Notes: generated from the sequence alone by a model not told the origin. Counted from the stretch's first letter, positions 28,253 through 37,538 are shown. The stretch is 64,000 nt of DNA from Pseudoduganella violacea (GCF_014191875.1 NZ_JACHXD010000008.1:62001-126000), one strand, 5' to 3'. Numbers and translations are program-made.

Positions 28253-29029
28253 ATGAGCAAGTCGGACTACCTGAGCGCGCTCAGCAAGGCCCTGGCGGGA
28301 CTGCCGCCGGACACGGTCGCCAAGACCCTGGCCTACTACGAGCAGCGTTTCATCGACGGCCTGGCAGTGGGCCGCAGCGAAGCCGAAATCGCTCAGGAAC
28401 TCGACGAACCGCGCAAGATCGCCATGACCTTGCGCGCCAACGCCCACCTCCACGCTTTCGAAGAGAGACGCAGTCCGGCCAATCTGGCGCGCATGGCCAT
28501 GTCCTTCCTCGGCCTGGCCGTGTTCAATCTGTTCATGGTGGTGCCGGCCGTGGTCTACAGCTCCATGCTGATGGCACTGTACGCCACCGCCTTTGCCTTT
28601 TACCTCAGCGGCATCGCCATCACGGCCAGCGGCCTGGCCGGCGCCAATGAGCTGGTATTGAATGGTCCGCTGCGCCATCTGGTGATTTTCGACGACGACG
28701 AGGACCGCAGCATGCAGACCCGCGTCTCCATCGGCGCCGACGGCTTGCAAGTGCAGCAGGAACCCTCGCCCGCCCTGCAGGCGGCGCTGGACGGCGAAAC
28801 CAGCCGCTCCGGCCGGCTGATGGAAAAAGCCGAAGCCGTGGCCGAAAGCGGGGTGCGCATCTCGACCGACCTGGATGCCGAATCGCGCACGGCGCAAACG
28901 GCCATCGGCGTCAGCCTGATCCTGGGCGGCATCCTGCTTTGCCTGCTCAGCATCGTGGTGACGCGCTACACCGTGATCGGCATCCGCCGGTACATCGAAA
29001 TGAATTTCTCCCTGTTGCGGGGCCGTTGA
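28253..29029 (+). CDS. DUF1700/HAAS-type membrane protein
   Basis: The 258-residue protein opens with a helical domain of the HAAS/DUF1700 kind (MSKSDYLSALSKALAGLPPD, with LAYYEQRFIDGLAVGRSEAE and ELDEPRKIA), a small helical domain often linked to PadR-type regulators and envelope sensing. Two membrane segments follow at about 80-101 and 104-125, then a soluble region of about 85 residues and a third hydrophobic segment at about 215-237. No PadR gene is adjacent. It sits between the small membrane peptide (12 nt) and the GIN-domain gene (10 nt), so the three are probably co-transcribed. The function is not known; an envelope regulator or lipid-related factor is possible. Confidence 0.75.
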   Translation: MSKSDYLSALSKALAGLPPDTVAKTLAYYEQRFIDGLAVGRSEAEIAQELDEPRKIAMTLRANAHLHAFEERRSPANLARMAMSFLGLAVFNLFMVVPAVVYSSMLMALYATAFAFYLSGIAITASGLAGANELVLNGPLRHLVIFDDDEDRSMQTRVSIGADGLQVQQEPSPALQAALDGETSRSGRLMEKAEAVAESGVRISTDLDAESRTAQTAIGVSLILGGILLCLLSIVVTRYTVIGIRRYIEMNFSLLRGR

Positions 29030-29039
29030 GGCGGAGCCA

Positions 29040-29852
29040 ATGATGCGTGGACTGTTTAAAGTAGGCCTCGGCCTTCTGCTGCTGGCGATCTTGTTGACCG
29101 GCGTTTCCTACAGCGTGCTGCGGGCGCAGGGCATCGCCAACCCGTCCAGCGCCGCCGGCCGCTCGGCCGCCAGCGAAGAGCGCAAGGTCAGCGCCACCAC
29201 CACCATGGTGGAATTGAGCGGGCCGATCGACCTCACGCTGCGCCAGGGCAGCAAGCCGATGCTGATCGTGCGCGGCGAACAGCGCATGCTGGGTAATGTG
29301 GACACCGAGCAGGAGGGCGCCACCCTGCACATCGGCATCAAGGGCATGCTGCTGCACCACCGCCGGCCCTTGCAGGTGGAACTGGTGCTGCCTTCGCTGA
29401 AAGAGCTGGAAGTGCATGGCAGCGGCGACAGCAGCGTGACGGGCTTTAGCGGCGATACGCTGTCGCTGCAGCTGCACGGTTCGGGCAATGTGAGTTTCAA
29501 TGGCCGCTACCGCGAAGTCGAGGCGGGCGTGCATGGCAGCGGCGACCTGAATTTGAACACCGGCAGCAGCGAGAAGGTGGAATTGCAGATGGTCGGCTCG
29601 GGCCAGATCAAGTCCAGCGGCAGCTGCCGCGAACTGAGCGCCGAACTGACCGGCTCAGGCGACCTCGATGCGCGCCACCTGGCCTCGGACAAGGTCAGCG
29701 TCCACCTCAAGGGTTCGGGCACCACGCAAGTGTTTGCGCGCCACTCGGCCGAGCTGGTGCTGCGCGGCAGCGGCGACATCAGCGTGTTCGGCAACCCGGA
29801 CATGCGCAATGTGAACCGCACCGGCTCCGGCGAGGTCAACTGGGAGCACTAA
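29040..29852 (+). CDS. GIN-domain (DUF2807) exported beta-solenoid protein
   Basis: The 270-residue protein has an N-terminal membrane anchor or signal (VGLGLLLLAILLTGVSYSVL), a linker, and then a DUF2807 region. The tripeptide GSG recurs eight times, at residues 127, 147, 166, 186, 205, 225, 243 and 262, a spacing of 18-20 residues. Each is preceded by a short beta strand and usually by His, Val, Thr, Lys or Arg (HGSGD, VGSGQ, TGSGD, KGSGT, RGSGD). This fits a right-handed beta-solenoid with a Gly-Ser-Gly turn on each rung. Family function is unknown; adhesion or envelope roles are suggested. It is the last gene of the cassette and overlaps the flavoprotein gene end by 4 nt. Confidence 0.82.
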   Translation: MMRGLFKVGLGLLLLAILLTGVSYSVLRAQGIANPSSAAGRSAASEERKVSATTTMVELSGPIDLTLRQGSKPMLIVRGEQRMLGNVDTEQEGATLHIGIKGMLLHHRRPLQVELVLPSLKELEVHGSGDSSVTGFSGDTLSLQLHGSGNVSFNGRYREVEAGVHGSGDLNLNTGSSEKVELQMVGSGQIKSSGSCRELSAELTGSGDLDARHLASDKVSVHLKGSGTTQVFARHSAELVLRGSGDISVFGNPDMRNVNRTGSGEVNWEH

Positions 29853-31099
29853 GCCTGGTTTGACGCCAGCCAGTCCAGCGCATCCTGGCCCGCCTGCCGG
29901 CCGCTGGCGAAGCAGGCAGTCAGCAGATAGCCGCCGGTCGGCGCTTCCCAATCCAGCATCTCGCCGGCGACAAAGACGCCGGGCAGCGCCTGCAGCATGG
30001 TGCCGTGCAGCGCCTCGAAACGCACCCCGCCCGCGCTGCTGATCGCCTCGTCGATAGGGCGCGGCGCGTTCAAACGCAGCGGCAAAGCCTTCAGCGCCTG
30101 CGCCAGACGCTGCGGATCGCCATATTCTTCCTTGCTCAGGCATTCGTGCAGCAGACCCGCTTTCACGCCCTTGACGCCTAAGCGCCCATGCAGATGGCTG
30201 GCCATGGAGCGCGAACCGCGCGGGTGCAGCACTTCGGCCAGCACGCGCTCGGGCGACAGGTCGGGCAGCAGGTCAAGTTCCAGCAAGGCGCTGCCATCGC
30301 GCTCGATCTGCTCGCGCAGGGCGGCCGACACGGCGTAAATCAGGCTGCCTTCGACGCCGCCGGCGGTGACCACGAACTGGCCCTGCTTGCGCTGCGGCCG
30401 GCCTTCGATGTCACGGTACAGGACCGCCACCGTGGTCAGCGGTTCGCCCGCATATTTGGCGCTGAAAAACTCGGTCCAGCGGACATCGAAACCGCAGTTG
30501 GCGGGCCGCAGCGGCGCCACCGGCACGCCCTGTTCGGCCAGCAGCGGCAGCCAGGCGCCATCCGATCCCAGCCGCGCCCAGCTCGCACCGCCCAGGGCCA
30601 GCACCACGGCGTCGGCCTGGATCGCCTGCTCGCCCTGCGGCGTGGCAAAGCGCAGCACGGCGCGCCCGTCGGCCCAGCCCAGCCAGCGGTAGCGCTGGTG
30701 GAAATGCACGCCGCTTTCGCGCAGGCGATGCAGCCAGGCGCGCAGCAGCGGAGCGGCTTTCATCTCGGTCGGAAACACGCGGCCGGAGGAACCGACGAAA
30801 GTCTCGATGCCCAGGCCATGGACCAGCGCGCGCACCTGCTCCGGCCCGAAGGCGTCCAGCATCGGACGCAGCTCGGTGGCGCGACGGCCGTAGCGCGTGA
30901 TGAACTGCGCGTAGGGTTCGGCGTGGGTGATATTCATGCCGCCCTTCCCGGCCAGCAGGAATTTGCGGCCGACCGAGGGCATGGCGTCGTAGACATCGAC
31001 GGCGTGGCCGGCGGCGGACAGGGTCTGGGCAGCCATCAGGCCGGCCGGGCCGCCGCCGATGACGGCCACGCGTTTGCGGTGAAGTGCGGGACTATTCAT
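29849..31099 (-). CDS. NAD(P)/FAD-dependent oxidoreductase, HI0933-like (PP_4765/TIGR03862-type flavoprotein)
   Basis: The 416-residue flavoprotein has the dinucleotide-binding motif VAVIGGGPAGLMAAQTL at the N-terminus, then GRKFLLAGKGGMNITHAEP, a family hallmark, and the C-terminal FAD motif VFVAGEMLDWEAPTGGYLL. The reaction is unknown; relatives of the HI0933 group are uncharacterised flavoproteins, some linked to RNA or thiol metabolism. The start was set at the ATG giving MNSPALHRKRVAVIGG; an ATG four codons upstream is possible, and a much longer frame is not supported. It lies just downstream of the GGDEF-EAL gene (61-nt gap) and converges with the GIN gene. Confidence 0.86.
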   Translation of the reverse strand: MNSPALHRKRVAVIGGGPAGLMAAQTLSAAGHAVDVYDAMPSVGRKFLLAGKGGMNITHAEPYAQFITRYGRRATELRPMLDAFGPEQVRALVHGLGIETFVGSSGRVFPTEMKAAPLLRAWLHRLRESGVHFHQRYRWLGWADGRAVLRFATPQGEQAIQADAVVLALGGASWARLGSDGAWLPLLAEQGVPVAPLRPANCGFDVRWTEFFSAKYAGEPLTTVAVLYRDIEGRPQRKQGQFVVTAGGVEGSLIYAVSAALREQIERDGSALLELDLLPDLSPERVLAEVLHPRGSRSMASHLHGRLGVKGVKAGLLHECLSKEEYGDPQRLAQALKALPLRLNAPRPIDEAISSAGGVRFEALHGTMLQALPGVFVAGEMLDWEAPTGGYLLTACFASGRQAGQDALDWLASNQA

Positions 31100-31160
31100 A
31101 AGGTGCAGCATTGTAGTCGAAAACAGCGCCCAGCCGGCCCCGCGCCGGCCAAGCCCAGGT

Positions 31161-34067
31161 TCAGGCGGCCAGCGGCAGCAGCCCTGCAAGCTGCCCCTCC
31201 GGCGCCAGCATACGCGCAAATTCCTCGGGCGGCATGGGGCGCGCGAAGTGGAAGCCCTGCACATCGTCGCAGCCCCACGAACGCAAGGCGGCAGCCTGCG
31301 CCGCGTCTTCCACGCCTTCGGCGATCACGCTCAGTTGCAGATTATGCGCCAGGTCGACAATGGCCTTGCAGATCGCCGCATCGGCCGCGTTGCTGCACAG
31401 ATGGCGCACGAAAGCCTGGTCGATCTTCAGGTGGTCGATGGGCAGATGGCGCAGGCGGCTCAGCGAGGAATGGCCGGTGCCGAAATCATCCAGCGACAGA
31501 CTGATGCCGAGCGACTTGAGCGCGTTGAGTTTGCAGCCCGCTTCGGCCGCATTGTCCATCACGGTCGATTCGGTGATTTCCATTTCAATGCAGGCGGCAT
31601 CGAGCCCGTGATCGGACAGCGCGCGCCGGATCTCGTCCACCAGATGCTCGTCCTGGAACTGGCGCGGCGACAGATTCACCGCCACCACGGCCGTTTGCAG
31701 GCCGGCGTCGATCCAGGCGCGCTGCTGGCGGCACACCTCGCGGATCACCCAGGCGCCGAGCGGCACGATCAGACCCGAATTCTCCGCCAGCGCAATGAAG
31801 TCGCCCGGCGGCACCATGCCGCGCTGCGGATGGCGCCAGCGCACCAGCGCTTCGGCGCTGCGCACCGCGCCGCTTTCCAGGTTCACGCGCGGCTGGTAGT
31901 GCAAGCATAACTCACCCTGTTCGATGGCGCGCGCCAGGTCGGATTCCAGGGTGAACAGCTGCATGGCGCGCTCGTTCATTTCCGGCGCATAGAAGCGGAA
32001 GCGGTTGCCGCCCATGGCCTGGGCGCTGGCCATGGCCGCGTTGGCGCTGCACAGCAGGCTGGCGGCGTCCATGCCATCCTGCGGATACAGGCTGATGCCA
32101 ACGCTGGCACTGCTCGCCACCGCCGCGCCGGCCCAGACAAAGGGCGCCTGCACCGCGCGCAGCAGGCGGGCCGCCGCGGCGCGCGCCTGCTCTCCCGTTT
32201 CCAGGTCGCCCAGCACCACCACGAACTCGTCGCCCGCCAGCCGCGCCAGCGTGTCGCCATCGCGCAACTCGGCCGACAACTGCTGGGCCGCATGCTGCAG
32301 CAAGGCGTTGCCGGCATCGTGGCCCAGGCTGTCCTTGACCTGGCGGTAGCGTTCCAGGCCGATCGCCAGCACCGCCAGTTGGCGGCCCATGCGCTCGGCC
32401 AGGGCGGCGCCCTGGCGCAGACGGTCGTTGAACAGATTGCGGTTAGCCAGCCCGGTCAGGGCGTCATGATTGGCCTGGTAGGCCAATTCCTGCTCGGCGC
32501 GCTGGCGGCGCTGCTCTTCGCGCAGGCTGTACATGCCGAAAGCCACATCGTCCACCAGTTCGCGCAGCAGGCCGATTTCGGCATCGTCGAAGGCCCCGGC
32601 CTGCGGCGCCACGATGCAGATGGCGCCCAGCAGCTCGCCGCGGCACTTCAGCGGCAGCACCAGGCAGTTGGCGGATTCCGCCGCGCCGTCGCCCGCCGGG
32701 CGGAGTCCCGCCAGCGCCAGCGCCACCTGCCGTCGGCCCGGCAGTTCGGTCCCCGGCGCAGCGCCCGCCTGGGCCGCCACGGCCACCGCGCCGGCGCTGT
32801 TTTGCATGCCCACCCACACCAAGGGATAGCCGCCCTCGCCGACCATATGGGCGCAGATCAGGTCCAGCAATTGCGCTTCATCGTTCACCCTCACCATCGC
32901 CTCGTTGCAGCGCGAGCGCAGGCGCAGGGTGCGGTTCAGGCCAATCAGCTCCGCCGTCCGGCCTTGCTCGCGCAGGTAGGCCTGCTGCAGATTGTCGGCC
33001 ATGGCGTTGAGCGAAACCGACAGCTCGGCAAATTCGCGCGTGCCGCCTTGCGGCAGGCGCACGCTCCAATCACCGGCGGCCAGCTGGCGCGCAAAGCGCA
33101 CGCCGGCGGCGGCTGATCTTTCGATATTGCGCATCAACAGGCGGGCAATGTACAGGCCAATCAGCATGGAAGCGGCGCCGCCAACCAGGATGATGGCGCT
33201 TACGCTGCTATTCGCCTTGCGCACCGAGCTGCGCGTCTCCTGCAAGGCCTGGTCGGCCTGCGCCCGCAGCGCCAGCAAGGCCGGTTCGATGCGCCGCACG
33301 GCTTCGTTGTAGGCGGTCGATGCCTGGCCGATTTCAGCCAGCGTATTCTGATAGCCGCGGAATGCGGCCAGATGGCGTTCCAGCAGCTGCTGCGCGGCCA
33401 GCTTCTGCGCCGGCGCCAGCGCCGTTTGCGCAAGCACGGCCTGCAAGGCCTCGCCTCTTTGCAGCAAGGTGCTCGCGCTGGCCTGCTCGCCATGCACGGC
33501 AAAAGCCACTTCCTGGCTTTGCATGGACAAAAATGCCTTGCGCGGCGCTTCGGCCTGCAGCAGCATCAGCATGCGCTCCAGCTCCTGGCCGCTGCCGCGG
33601 AAGGCCGCCTCCTGTCCCTGCTCGCGGTTGCCGAGCAGCTCATACTGCGCGGCCAGGCGCTGGAAACTGTCCTCATACAAGCCCAGTGCCGCTTCCACCG
33701 CGCGCACTTCGCGCTCCACCGCCCCGCCCTGTTTCAGGCGGCGAATCTCGGCCATGCTGGAGCGCACCACCTTCAGCTCCTTGCCGACCAGGGCGCTGTA
33801 GCGCGTCTTGGCTTCGCCGACGGGCAGCACGCGCGCCTCCAGCAGAAAATCCTTCTTGAAGCGGCGCGCCCGCTCCAGCGCCATCAGGCTGTTCGAACTA
33901 AGGTCGGCCATGCGGTCTTCGCTGTCGAAGTAATGGTCCACCGCCGCCAGCGCGCGCTCGTGGCCGAACATCAGCGTCATATCGCCCAGGCACATCAGGA
34001 CGATGACCGTGCCGAAACCCAGTGCCAGCTTGAGGCGCAATCCCAGCCTGTCGATAAAGGCAAACAT
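31161..34067 (-). CDS. Membrane sensor with HAMP, GAF, GGDEF and EAL domains (c-di-GMP turnover)
   Basis: The 968-residue protein has TM1 (about 11-33), a periplasmic helical-bundle sensor (about 34-300, with many Leu/Gln/Ala helices), TM2 and HAMP (about 305-375), a GAF-like domain, a GGDEF domain and an EAL domain. The cyclase site reads LAGDEF (first Gly changed to Ala, tolerated in some active enzymes). The phosphodiesterase site is intact: EALVRW near residue 740, VNLSP, EITES, DDFGTGHSSL, LKIDQAF, AEGVE and QGFHFARP. It is therefore likely a phosphodiesterase, with possible cyclase activity. A strong GAGGAG ribosome site sits 5 nt before the ATG at 34067, deciding the start. The signal sensed is unknown. 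Confidence 0.9.
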   Translation of the reverse strand: MFAFIDRLGLRLKLALGFGTVIVLMCLGDMTLMFGHERALAAVDHYFDSEDRMADLSSNSLMALERARRFKKDFLLEARVLPVGEAKTRYSALVGKELKVVRSSMAEIRRLKQGGAVEREVRAVEAALGLYEDSFQRLAAQYELLGNREQGQEAAFRGSGQELERMLMLLQAEAPRKAFLSMQSQEVAFAVHGEQASASTLLQRGEALQAVLAQTALAPAQKLAAQQLLERHLAAFRGYQNTLAEIGQASTAYNEAVRRIEPALLALRAQADQALQETRSSVRKANSSVSAIILVGGAASMLIGLYIARLLMRNIERSAAAGVRFARQLAAGDWSVRLPQGGTREFAELSVSLNAMADNLQQAYLREQGRTAELIGLNRTLRLRSRCNEAMVRVNDEAQLLDLICAHMVGEGGYPLVWVGMQNSAGAVAVAAQAGAAPGTELPGRRQVALALAGLRPAGDGAAESANCLVLPLKCRGELLGAICIVAPQAGAFDDAEIGLLRELVDDVAFGMYSLREEQRRQRAEQELAYQANHDALTGLANRNLFNDRLRQGAALAERMGRQLAVLAIGLERYRQVKDSLGHDAGNALLQHAAQQLSAELRDGDTLARLAGDEFVVVLGDLETGEQARAAAARLLRAVQAPFVWAGAAVASSASVGISLYPQDGMDAASLLCSANAAMASAQAMGGNRFRFYAPEMNERAMQLFTLESDLARAIEQGELCLHYQPRVNLESGAVRSAEALVRWRHPQRGMVPPGDFIALAENSGLIVPLGAWVIREVCRQQRAWIDAGLQTAVVAVNLSPRQFQDEHLVDEIRRALSDHGLDAACIEMEITESTVMDNAAEAGCKLNALKSLGISLSLDDFGTGHSSLSRLRHLPIDHLKIDQAFVRHLCSNAADAAICKAIVDLAHNLQLSVIAEGVEDAAQAAALRSWGCDDVQGFHFARPMPPEEFARMLAPEGQLAGLLPLAA

Positions 34068-34321
34068 GCTCACTCCTCGCGGGAAAGCGGCAAAAGCGCT
34101 TCCAGCCATATGCATCAAACAAGGGAGCCGCGAGGAATGGGCGACGGGAGAAAGGGGATGCGTGGTCTTCCGGCACGGATTAGGCCATGGAAGCTGGCGG
34201 CCGGGAAGACCACCAAAGGCATCACCAACTCAGTATAGCCCGCGTGCCCCGCCGTCTTGCATTTATTTGCCCAAAATCAAGGCGAATGTTGCGATCGCGC
34301 AATACGAACCCAGGCAGGCGC

Positions 34322-34576
34322 TCAACCGCCGGTCACGGGCGGGAAGAAAGCCACTTCGCAGCCATCGGCAATCGCGGTCGATGGCTGGGCCATCACCTGG
34401 TTGCAGGCCATGCGCAGGGCGCGCCCTTCGGCCAGGGCCTGTTCCCAGGCGCCGCCGCGCCGCACCAGATGGGCGCGCAGCGCGCCCACCGTGTCCACGC
34501 CGGCCGGCAGAACGATGGTTTCGGAAGAGGTGCCAAGGCTTTCGCGCACGCTGGCAAAGAAACGCAGCGTAATCAT
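34322..34576 (-). CDS. moaD: Molybdopterin synthase sulfur-carrier subunit
   Basis: MoaD is a ubiquitin-like protein whose C-terminal Gly-Gly thiocarboxylate donates sulfur to make molybdopterin. The 84-residue product starts MITLRFFASVRESLG and ends VAFFPPVTGG, both hallmarks. The start lies 15 nt after the moeA stop, so it is the last gene of thrC-moeA-moaD. moaE, the catalytic partner usually next to moaD in betaproteobacteria, is not here; the following gene is an unrelated c-di-GMP sensor. Confidence 0.95.
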   Translation of the reverse strand: MITLRFFASVRESLGTSSETIVLPAGVDTVGALRAHLVRRGGAWEQALAEGRALRMACNQVMAQPSTAIADGCEVAFFPPVTGG

Positions 34577-34591
34577 TATTTCAACATCCTA

Positions 34592-35818
34592 TTAATACAG
34601 CAGTTCATTAAATGGAATGAAACGCACCTGGTCGCCGGCGCGTATCAGATTGCCGGGCGGATTATCGATCACGCCATCGGCCCAGACGGTGGAGGTCAGC
34701 ACGCCCGAACCCTGGTTCGGGAACAGATCGAGCCCGCCCTCGCGGTTCAGACGCGCGCGCAGGAATTCGTTGCGGCGGTCGGCCTTGGGCAAGTCGAAAT
34801 CGGCGCGCAGGCTGTAGACGCGCGGCGCCAGCGCGGCCGGATCGCCGACGCCCTGCAGGCGCAGCACGAAGGGCCGCACGAACAGCATGAAGGTGATCAG
34901 GCTGGAAACCGGATTGCCCGGCAGGCCGATAAAGAAGCTGCGTCCCACCTCGCCGAAAGCCAGCGGCTTGCCCGGCTTGATGGCGATTTGCCACAGGTTC
35001 AAGCGCCCTTCCGCCTCCACGGCCGGACGGATATGGTCTTCCTCGCCCACCGACACGCCGCCCGAGGTGATGATCAGGTCATTGCCTTGCGCGGCCTGGC
35101 GCAGCACGTTGCGCGTGGCGGCCAGGGTGTCCGGCACGATGCCCAGGTCGACGATTTCGCAACCCAGGTTTTCCAGCAAGGCGCGCAGGGTGAAGCGGTT
35201 GGAATTGTAAATGGCGCCCGGGGCCAGCGGCTCGCCCGGCATGGCCAGTTCGTCGCCGGTAAAGAAGACGGCCACGCGCAGCCTGCGGCGCACCGGCAGC
35301 TCGGCCAGGCCAACCGAAGCGGCCAGGCCCAGCTCCTGGCTGCGCAAGCGGGTGCCCGCCGGCAGGATCACGCTGCCATGGGTGATGTCCTCGCCGGCGC
35401 GGCGTATCCACTCGCCGGGACGCGGCGCATGGCGGATGGTGACGATTTTTTCATGCAGCTCGCACTGCTCCTGCATCACCACGGCGTCCGCCCCTTCCGG
35501 GATCAGGGCGCCGGTGAAGATGCGCGCCGCCGTGCCGGGCAGCAGGGGCTGGCCCACATGGCCGGCCGGGATGCGCTGCGACACGGTCAGCGTGGCCGCG
35601 CCGCTGGCGCAGTCGGCCGAACGCACCGCATAGCCATCCATCTGGGTATTGTCCTGGCCCGGCACATTCATGCCCGAGACCTGGGACTTGGCCAGCACGC
35701 GGCCATTGGCGGCCAGCGTGGGCAGGGTTTCCACCTCTTCCACCGGGCGCGCCGCACCCAGCAGGAAGTCCAGCGCCTCGCGGGCAGACAGCATCGGCTG
35801 CGGCTGGAAAGCATTCAT
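34592..35818 (-). CDS. moeA: Molybdopterin molybdotransferase
   Basis: MoeA inserts molybdate into adenylylated molybdopterin. The 408-residue product shows QMDGYAVR (about 58-65), the central domain with SGGVSVGEEDHIR (Mo-binding loop of the MogA-like fold), GLPGNPVSS, and a C-terminal beta-domain ending in LIRAGDQVRFIPF. Length is normal. It follows thrC by 3 nt and precedes moaD by 15 nt, a tight operon. Confidence 0.96.
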   Translation of the reverse strand: MNAFQPQPMLSAREALDFLLGAARPVEEVETLPTLAANGRVLAKSQVSGMNVPGQDNTQMDGYAVRSADCASGAATLTVSQRIPAGHVGQPLLPGTAARIFTGALIPEGADAVVMQEQCELHEKIVTIRHAPRPGEWIRRAGEDITHGSVILPAGTRLRSQELGLAASVGLAELPVRRRLRVAVFFTGDELAMPGEPLAPGAIYNSNRFTLRALLENLGCEIVDLGIVPDTLAATRNVLRQAAQGNDLIITSGGVSVGEEDHIRPAVEAEGRLNLWQIAIKPGKPLAFGEVGRSFFIGLPGNPVSSLITFMLFVRPFVLRLQGVGDPAALAPRVYSLRADFDLPKADRRNEFLRARLNREGGLDLFPNQGSGVLTSTVWADGVIDNPPGNLIRAGDQVRFIPFNELLY

Positions 35819-35821
35819 GGT

Positions 35822-37297
35822 TTACAGTCCCGTGTTGGCGGCGATATACGCCTTCATCTTCTCCACATCGGCCGGCATCACCACGAAGCGCTGCGGCAGC
35901 GCTTCGATATTCTCGAAGCCGGCGGGGCGCTCGGCATCCTCGCCCAGCGCGTCCAGAATGGTTTCATTGAACTTGGCCGCCAACGCCGTCTCCAGAACGA
36001 TCATCGGCACGCCCTCTTCCACCTGCTCGCGGGCGACCTTGATGCCGTCGGCGGTGTGGGTATCGATCACGATGCCGTAATCGTCGGCCACGTCGCGGAT
36101 GGTCGCCAGACGGTCCTCGTGGGTGGATTTGCCGGACTTGAAGCCGTAGTTTGCCACCAGTTTGAATTCGTCGCCATCGCTGCCCGGCTTGCCCGACAGG
36201 TCGAAGCCGCCATGGGTTTCCACCTTCTGGAACAGGGCGCGGGTGCGCGCCGCGTCGCGGCCCACCAGATCGTAGACGAAGCGCTCGAAATTCGACGCCT
36301 TCGAGATATCCATCGACGGGCTGCTGGTGTGGTAAGTTTCCGACGATTTGCGCACGCGATACACACCGGTGCGGAAGAATTCGTCGAGCACATCGTTTTC
36401 ATTGGTTGCCGCCACCAGCTTGTCGATGGGAAGGCCCATCATGCGCGCGATATGGCCGGCGCAGATATTGCCGAAGTTCCCCGACGGGACGGTGAAGGAC
36501 ACCTTTTGCTCATTGCTGGTGGTAGCCGCCAGATAGCCGCGGAAGTAGTACACCACCTGGGCCACCACGCGCGCCCAGTTGATCGAATTGACGGTGCCGA
36601 TTTTTTGCCTGGCCTTGAATTCCAGGTCATTCGACACGGCTTTCACCATATCCTGGCAATCGTCGAACACGCCTTCCACGGCGATATTGAAGATATTCGG
36701 ATCTTGAAGGCTGAACATCTGCGCGGTCTGGAAAGCGCTCATCTTCTTGTGCGGCGACAGCATGAAGACACGGATGCCCTTCTTGCCGCGCATCGCGTAC
36801 TCGGCGGCGCTGCCGGTATCGCCCGACGTCGCGCCGAAGATATTCAACTGCGCATCCTGCTTGGCCAGCGCGTACTCGAACAGATTGCCCAGCAGCTGCA
36901 TGGCCATATCCTTGAACGCCAGGGTCGGGCCGTTGGACAGCGCCTGCAGCACCAGCTTCTTGCCATTGCTGTCTTCCAGCACGCGCAGCGGCGTAATGGC
37001 GAGCGCGCTCTCGTCGTGGCGCGCGTTGCGGTACACCTCGGGCGTATAAGTCTTGGCCGCCAGCGCGCGCAGATCGGCTTCTGGAATATCGGTCGCAAAC
37101 TTGCGCAGAATCTCAAACGCCAAGTCTGCATAGGACAATTTACGCCAAGCATCCAGCTCAGCGCCAGTCACCTGCGGATACTCAGCCGGCAAGAACAAAC
37201 CGCCATCGGCAGCCAGGCCGCCCAGCAGGATATCGGAAAAGGAGTGAGGAGACTGCGAAGCGGCCGGCGAAGCGGCCCGGGTGGACACGTAATGCAT
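35822..37297 (-). CDS. thrC: Threonine synthase
   Basis: ThrC is the final step of threonine synthesis: PLP-dependent conversion of O-phospho-L-homoserine to threonine. The 491-residue product has MHYVSTR at the start, GLAADGGLFLP, the PLP lysine in LAFKDMAMQLLGN, and the phosphate loop PSGNFGNI. It is the longer, betaproteobacterial/yeast-like form. The ATG at 37297 was chosen over an in-frame GTG 36 nt upstream because MHYVSTR is the family start. Homoserine dehydrogenase (hom), often directly upstream, is absent; a double-hairpin repeat and sdaA lie upstream instead. It forms an operon with moeA and moaD. Confidence 0.95.
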   Translation of the reverse strand: MHYVSTRAASPAASQSPHSFSDILLGGLAADGGLFLPAEYPQVTGAELDAWRKLSYADLAFEILRKFATDIPEADLRALAAKTYTPEVYRNARHDESALAITPLRVLEDSNGKKLVLQALSNGPTLAFKDMAMQLLGNLFEYALAKQDAQLNIFGATSGDTGSAAEYAMRGKKGIRVFMLSPHKKMSAFQTAQMFSLQDPNIFNIAVEGVFDDCQDMVKAVSNDLEFKARQKIGTVNSINWARVVAQVVYYFRGYLAATTSNEQKVSFTVPSGNFGNICAGHIARMMGLPIDKLVAATNENDVLDEFFRTGVYRVRKSSETYHTSSPSMDISKASNFERFVYDLVGRDAARTRALFQKVETHGGFDLSGKPGSDGDEFKLVANYGFKSGKSTHEDRLATIRDVADDYGIVIDTHTADGIKVAREQVEEGVPMIVLETALAAKFNETILDALGEDAERPAGFENIEALPQRFVVMPADVEKMKAYIAANTGL

Positions 37298-37394
37298 AGA
37301 CAAGGAAACCCATTGAGCGTTGCGATCGGACACCTATTATAGTGCGCCCGGAGTTTCTATGTAAATTCAGTCAATTCCCGCAATTTTCTGCGGC

Positions 37395-37526
37395 TTTGAT
37401 CTTCCTCAACAAATGTCCCACCCTGGTGTCAGGCACTGGGGTAGGACATTTACTGATCTAGATCAAAGAATGTCCTGCTCTGGTGCCTGACACCAGGGTG
37501 GGACATTGTTTGATTTGGCGCAAACG
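37395..37526. repeat. Double-hairpin (REPIN-like) element, copy B
   Basis: Two 39-nt palindromes (37412-37450 and 37469-37507) with an 18-nt spacer TACTGATCTAGATCAAAG. The first core reads GGTGTCAGGCACTGGGG (mutated arm), the second GGTGCCTGACACC. Flanks are TTTGATCTTCCTCAAC and GTTTGATTTGGCGCAAAC. Unlike the other copies it lies between two genes in the same direction (sdaA stop and thrC start), where it would separate their transcripts. Confidence 0.85.
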
Positions 37527-37538
37527 CGGGAGGCGGGG

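Noticed and set aside
34187..37342. 1,051-residue open frame antisense to moaD, moeA and thrC
   Set aside because: It spans three well-identified genes and their gaps and has no recognisable motif.
37298..37394. Riboswitch or attenuator leader of thrC
   Set aside because: No Thr/Ile-rich leader peptide or terminator/antiterminator pair was seen in the short gap before the repeat element.
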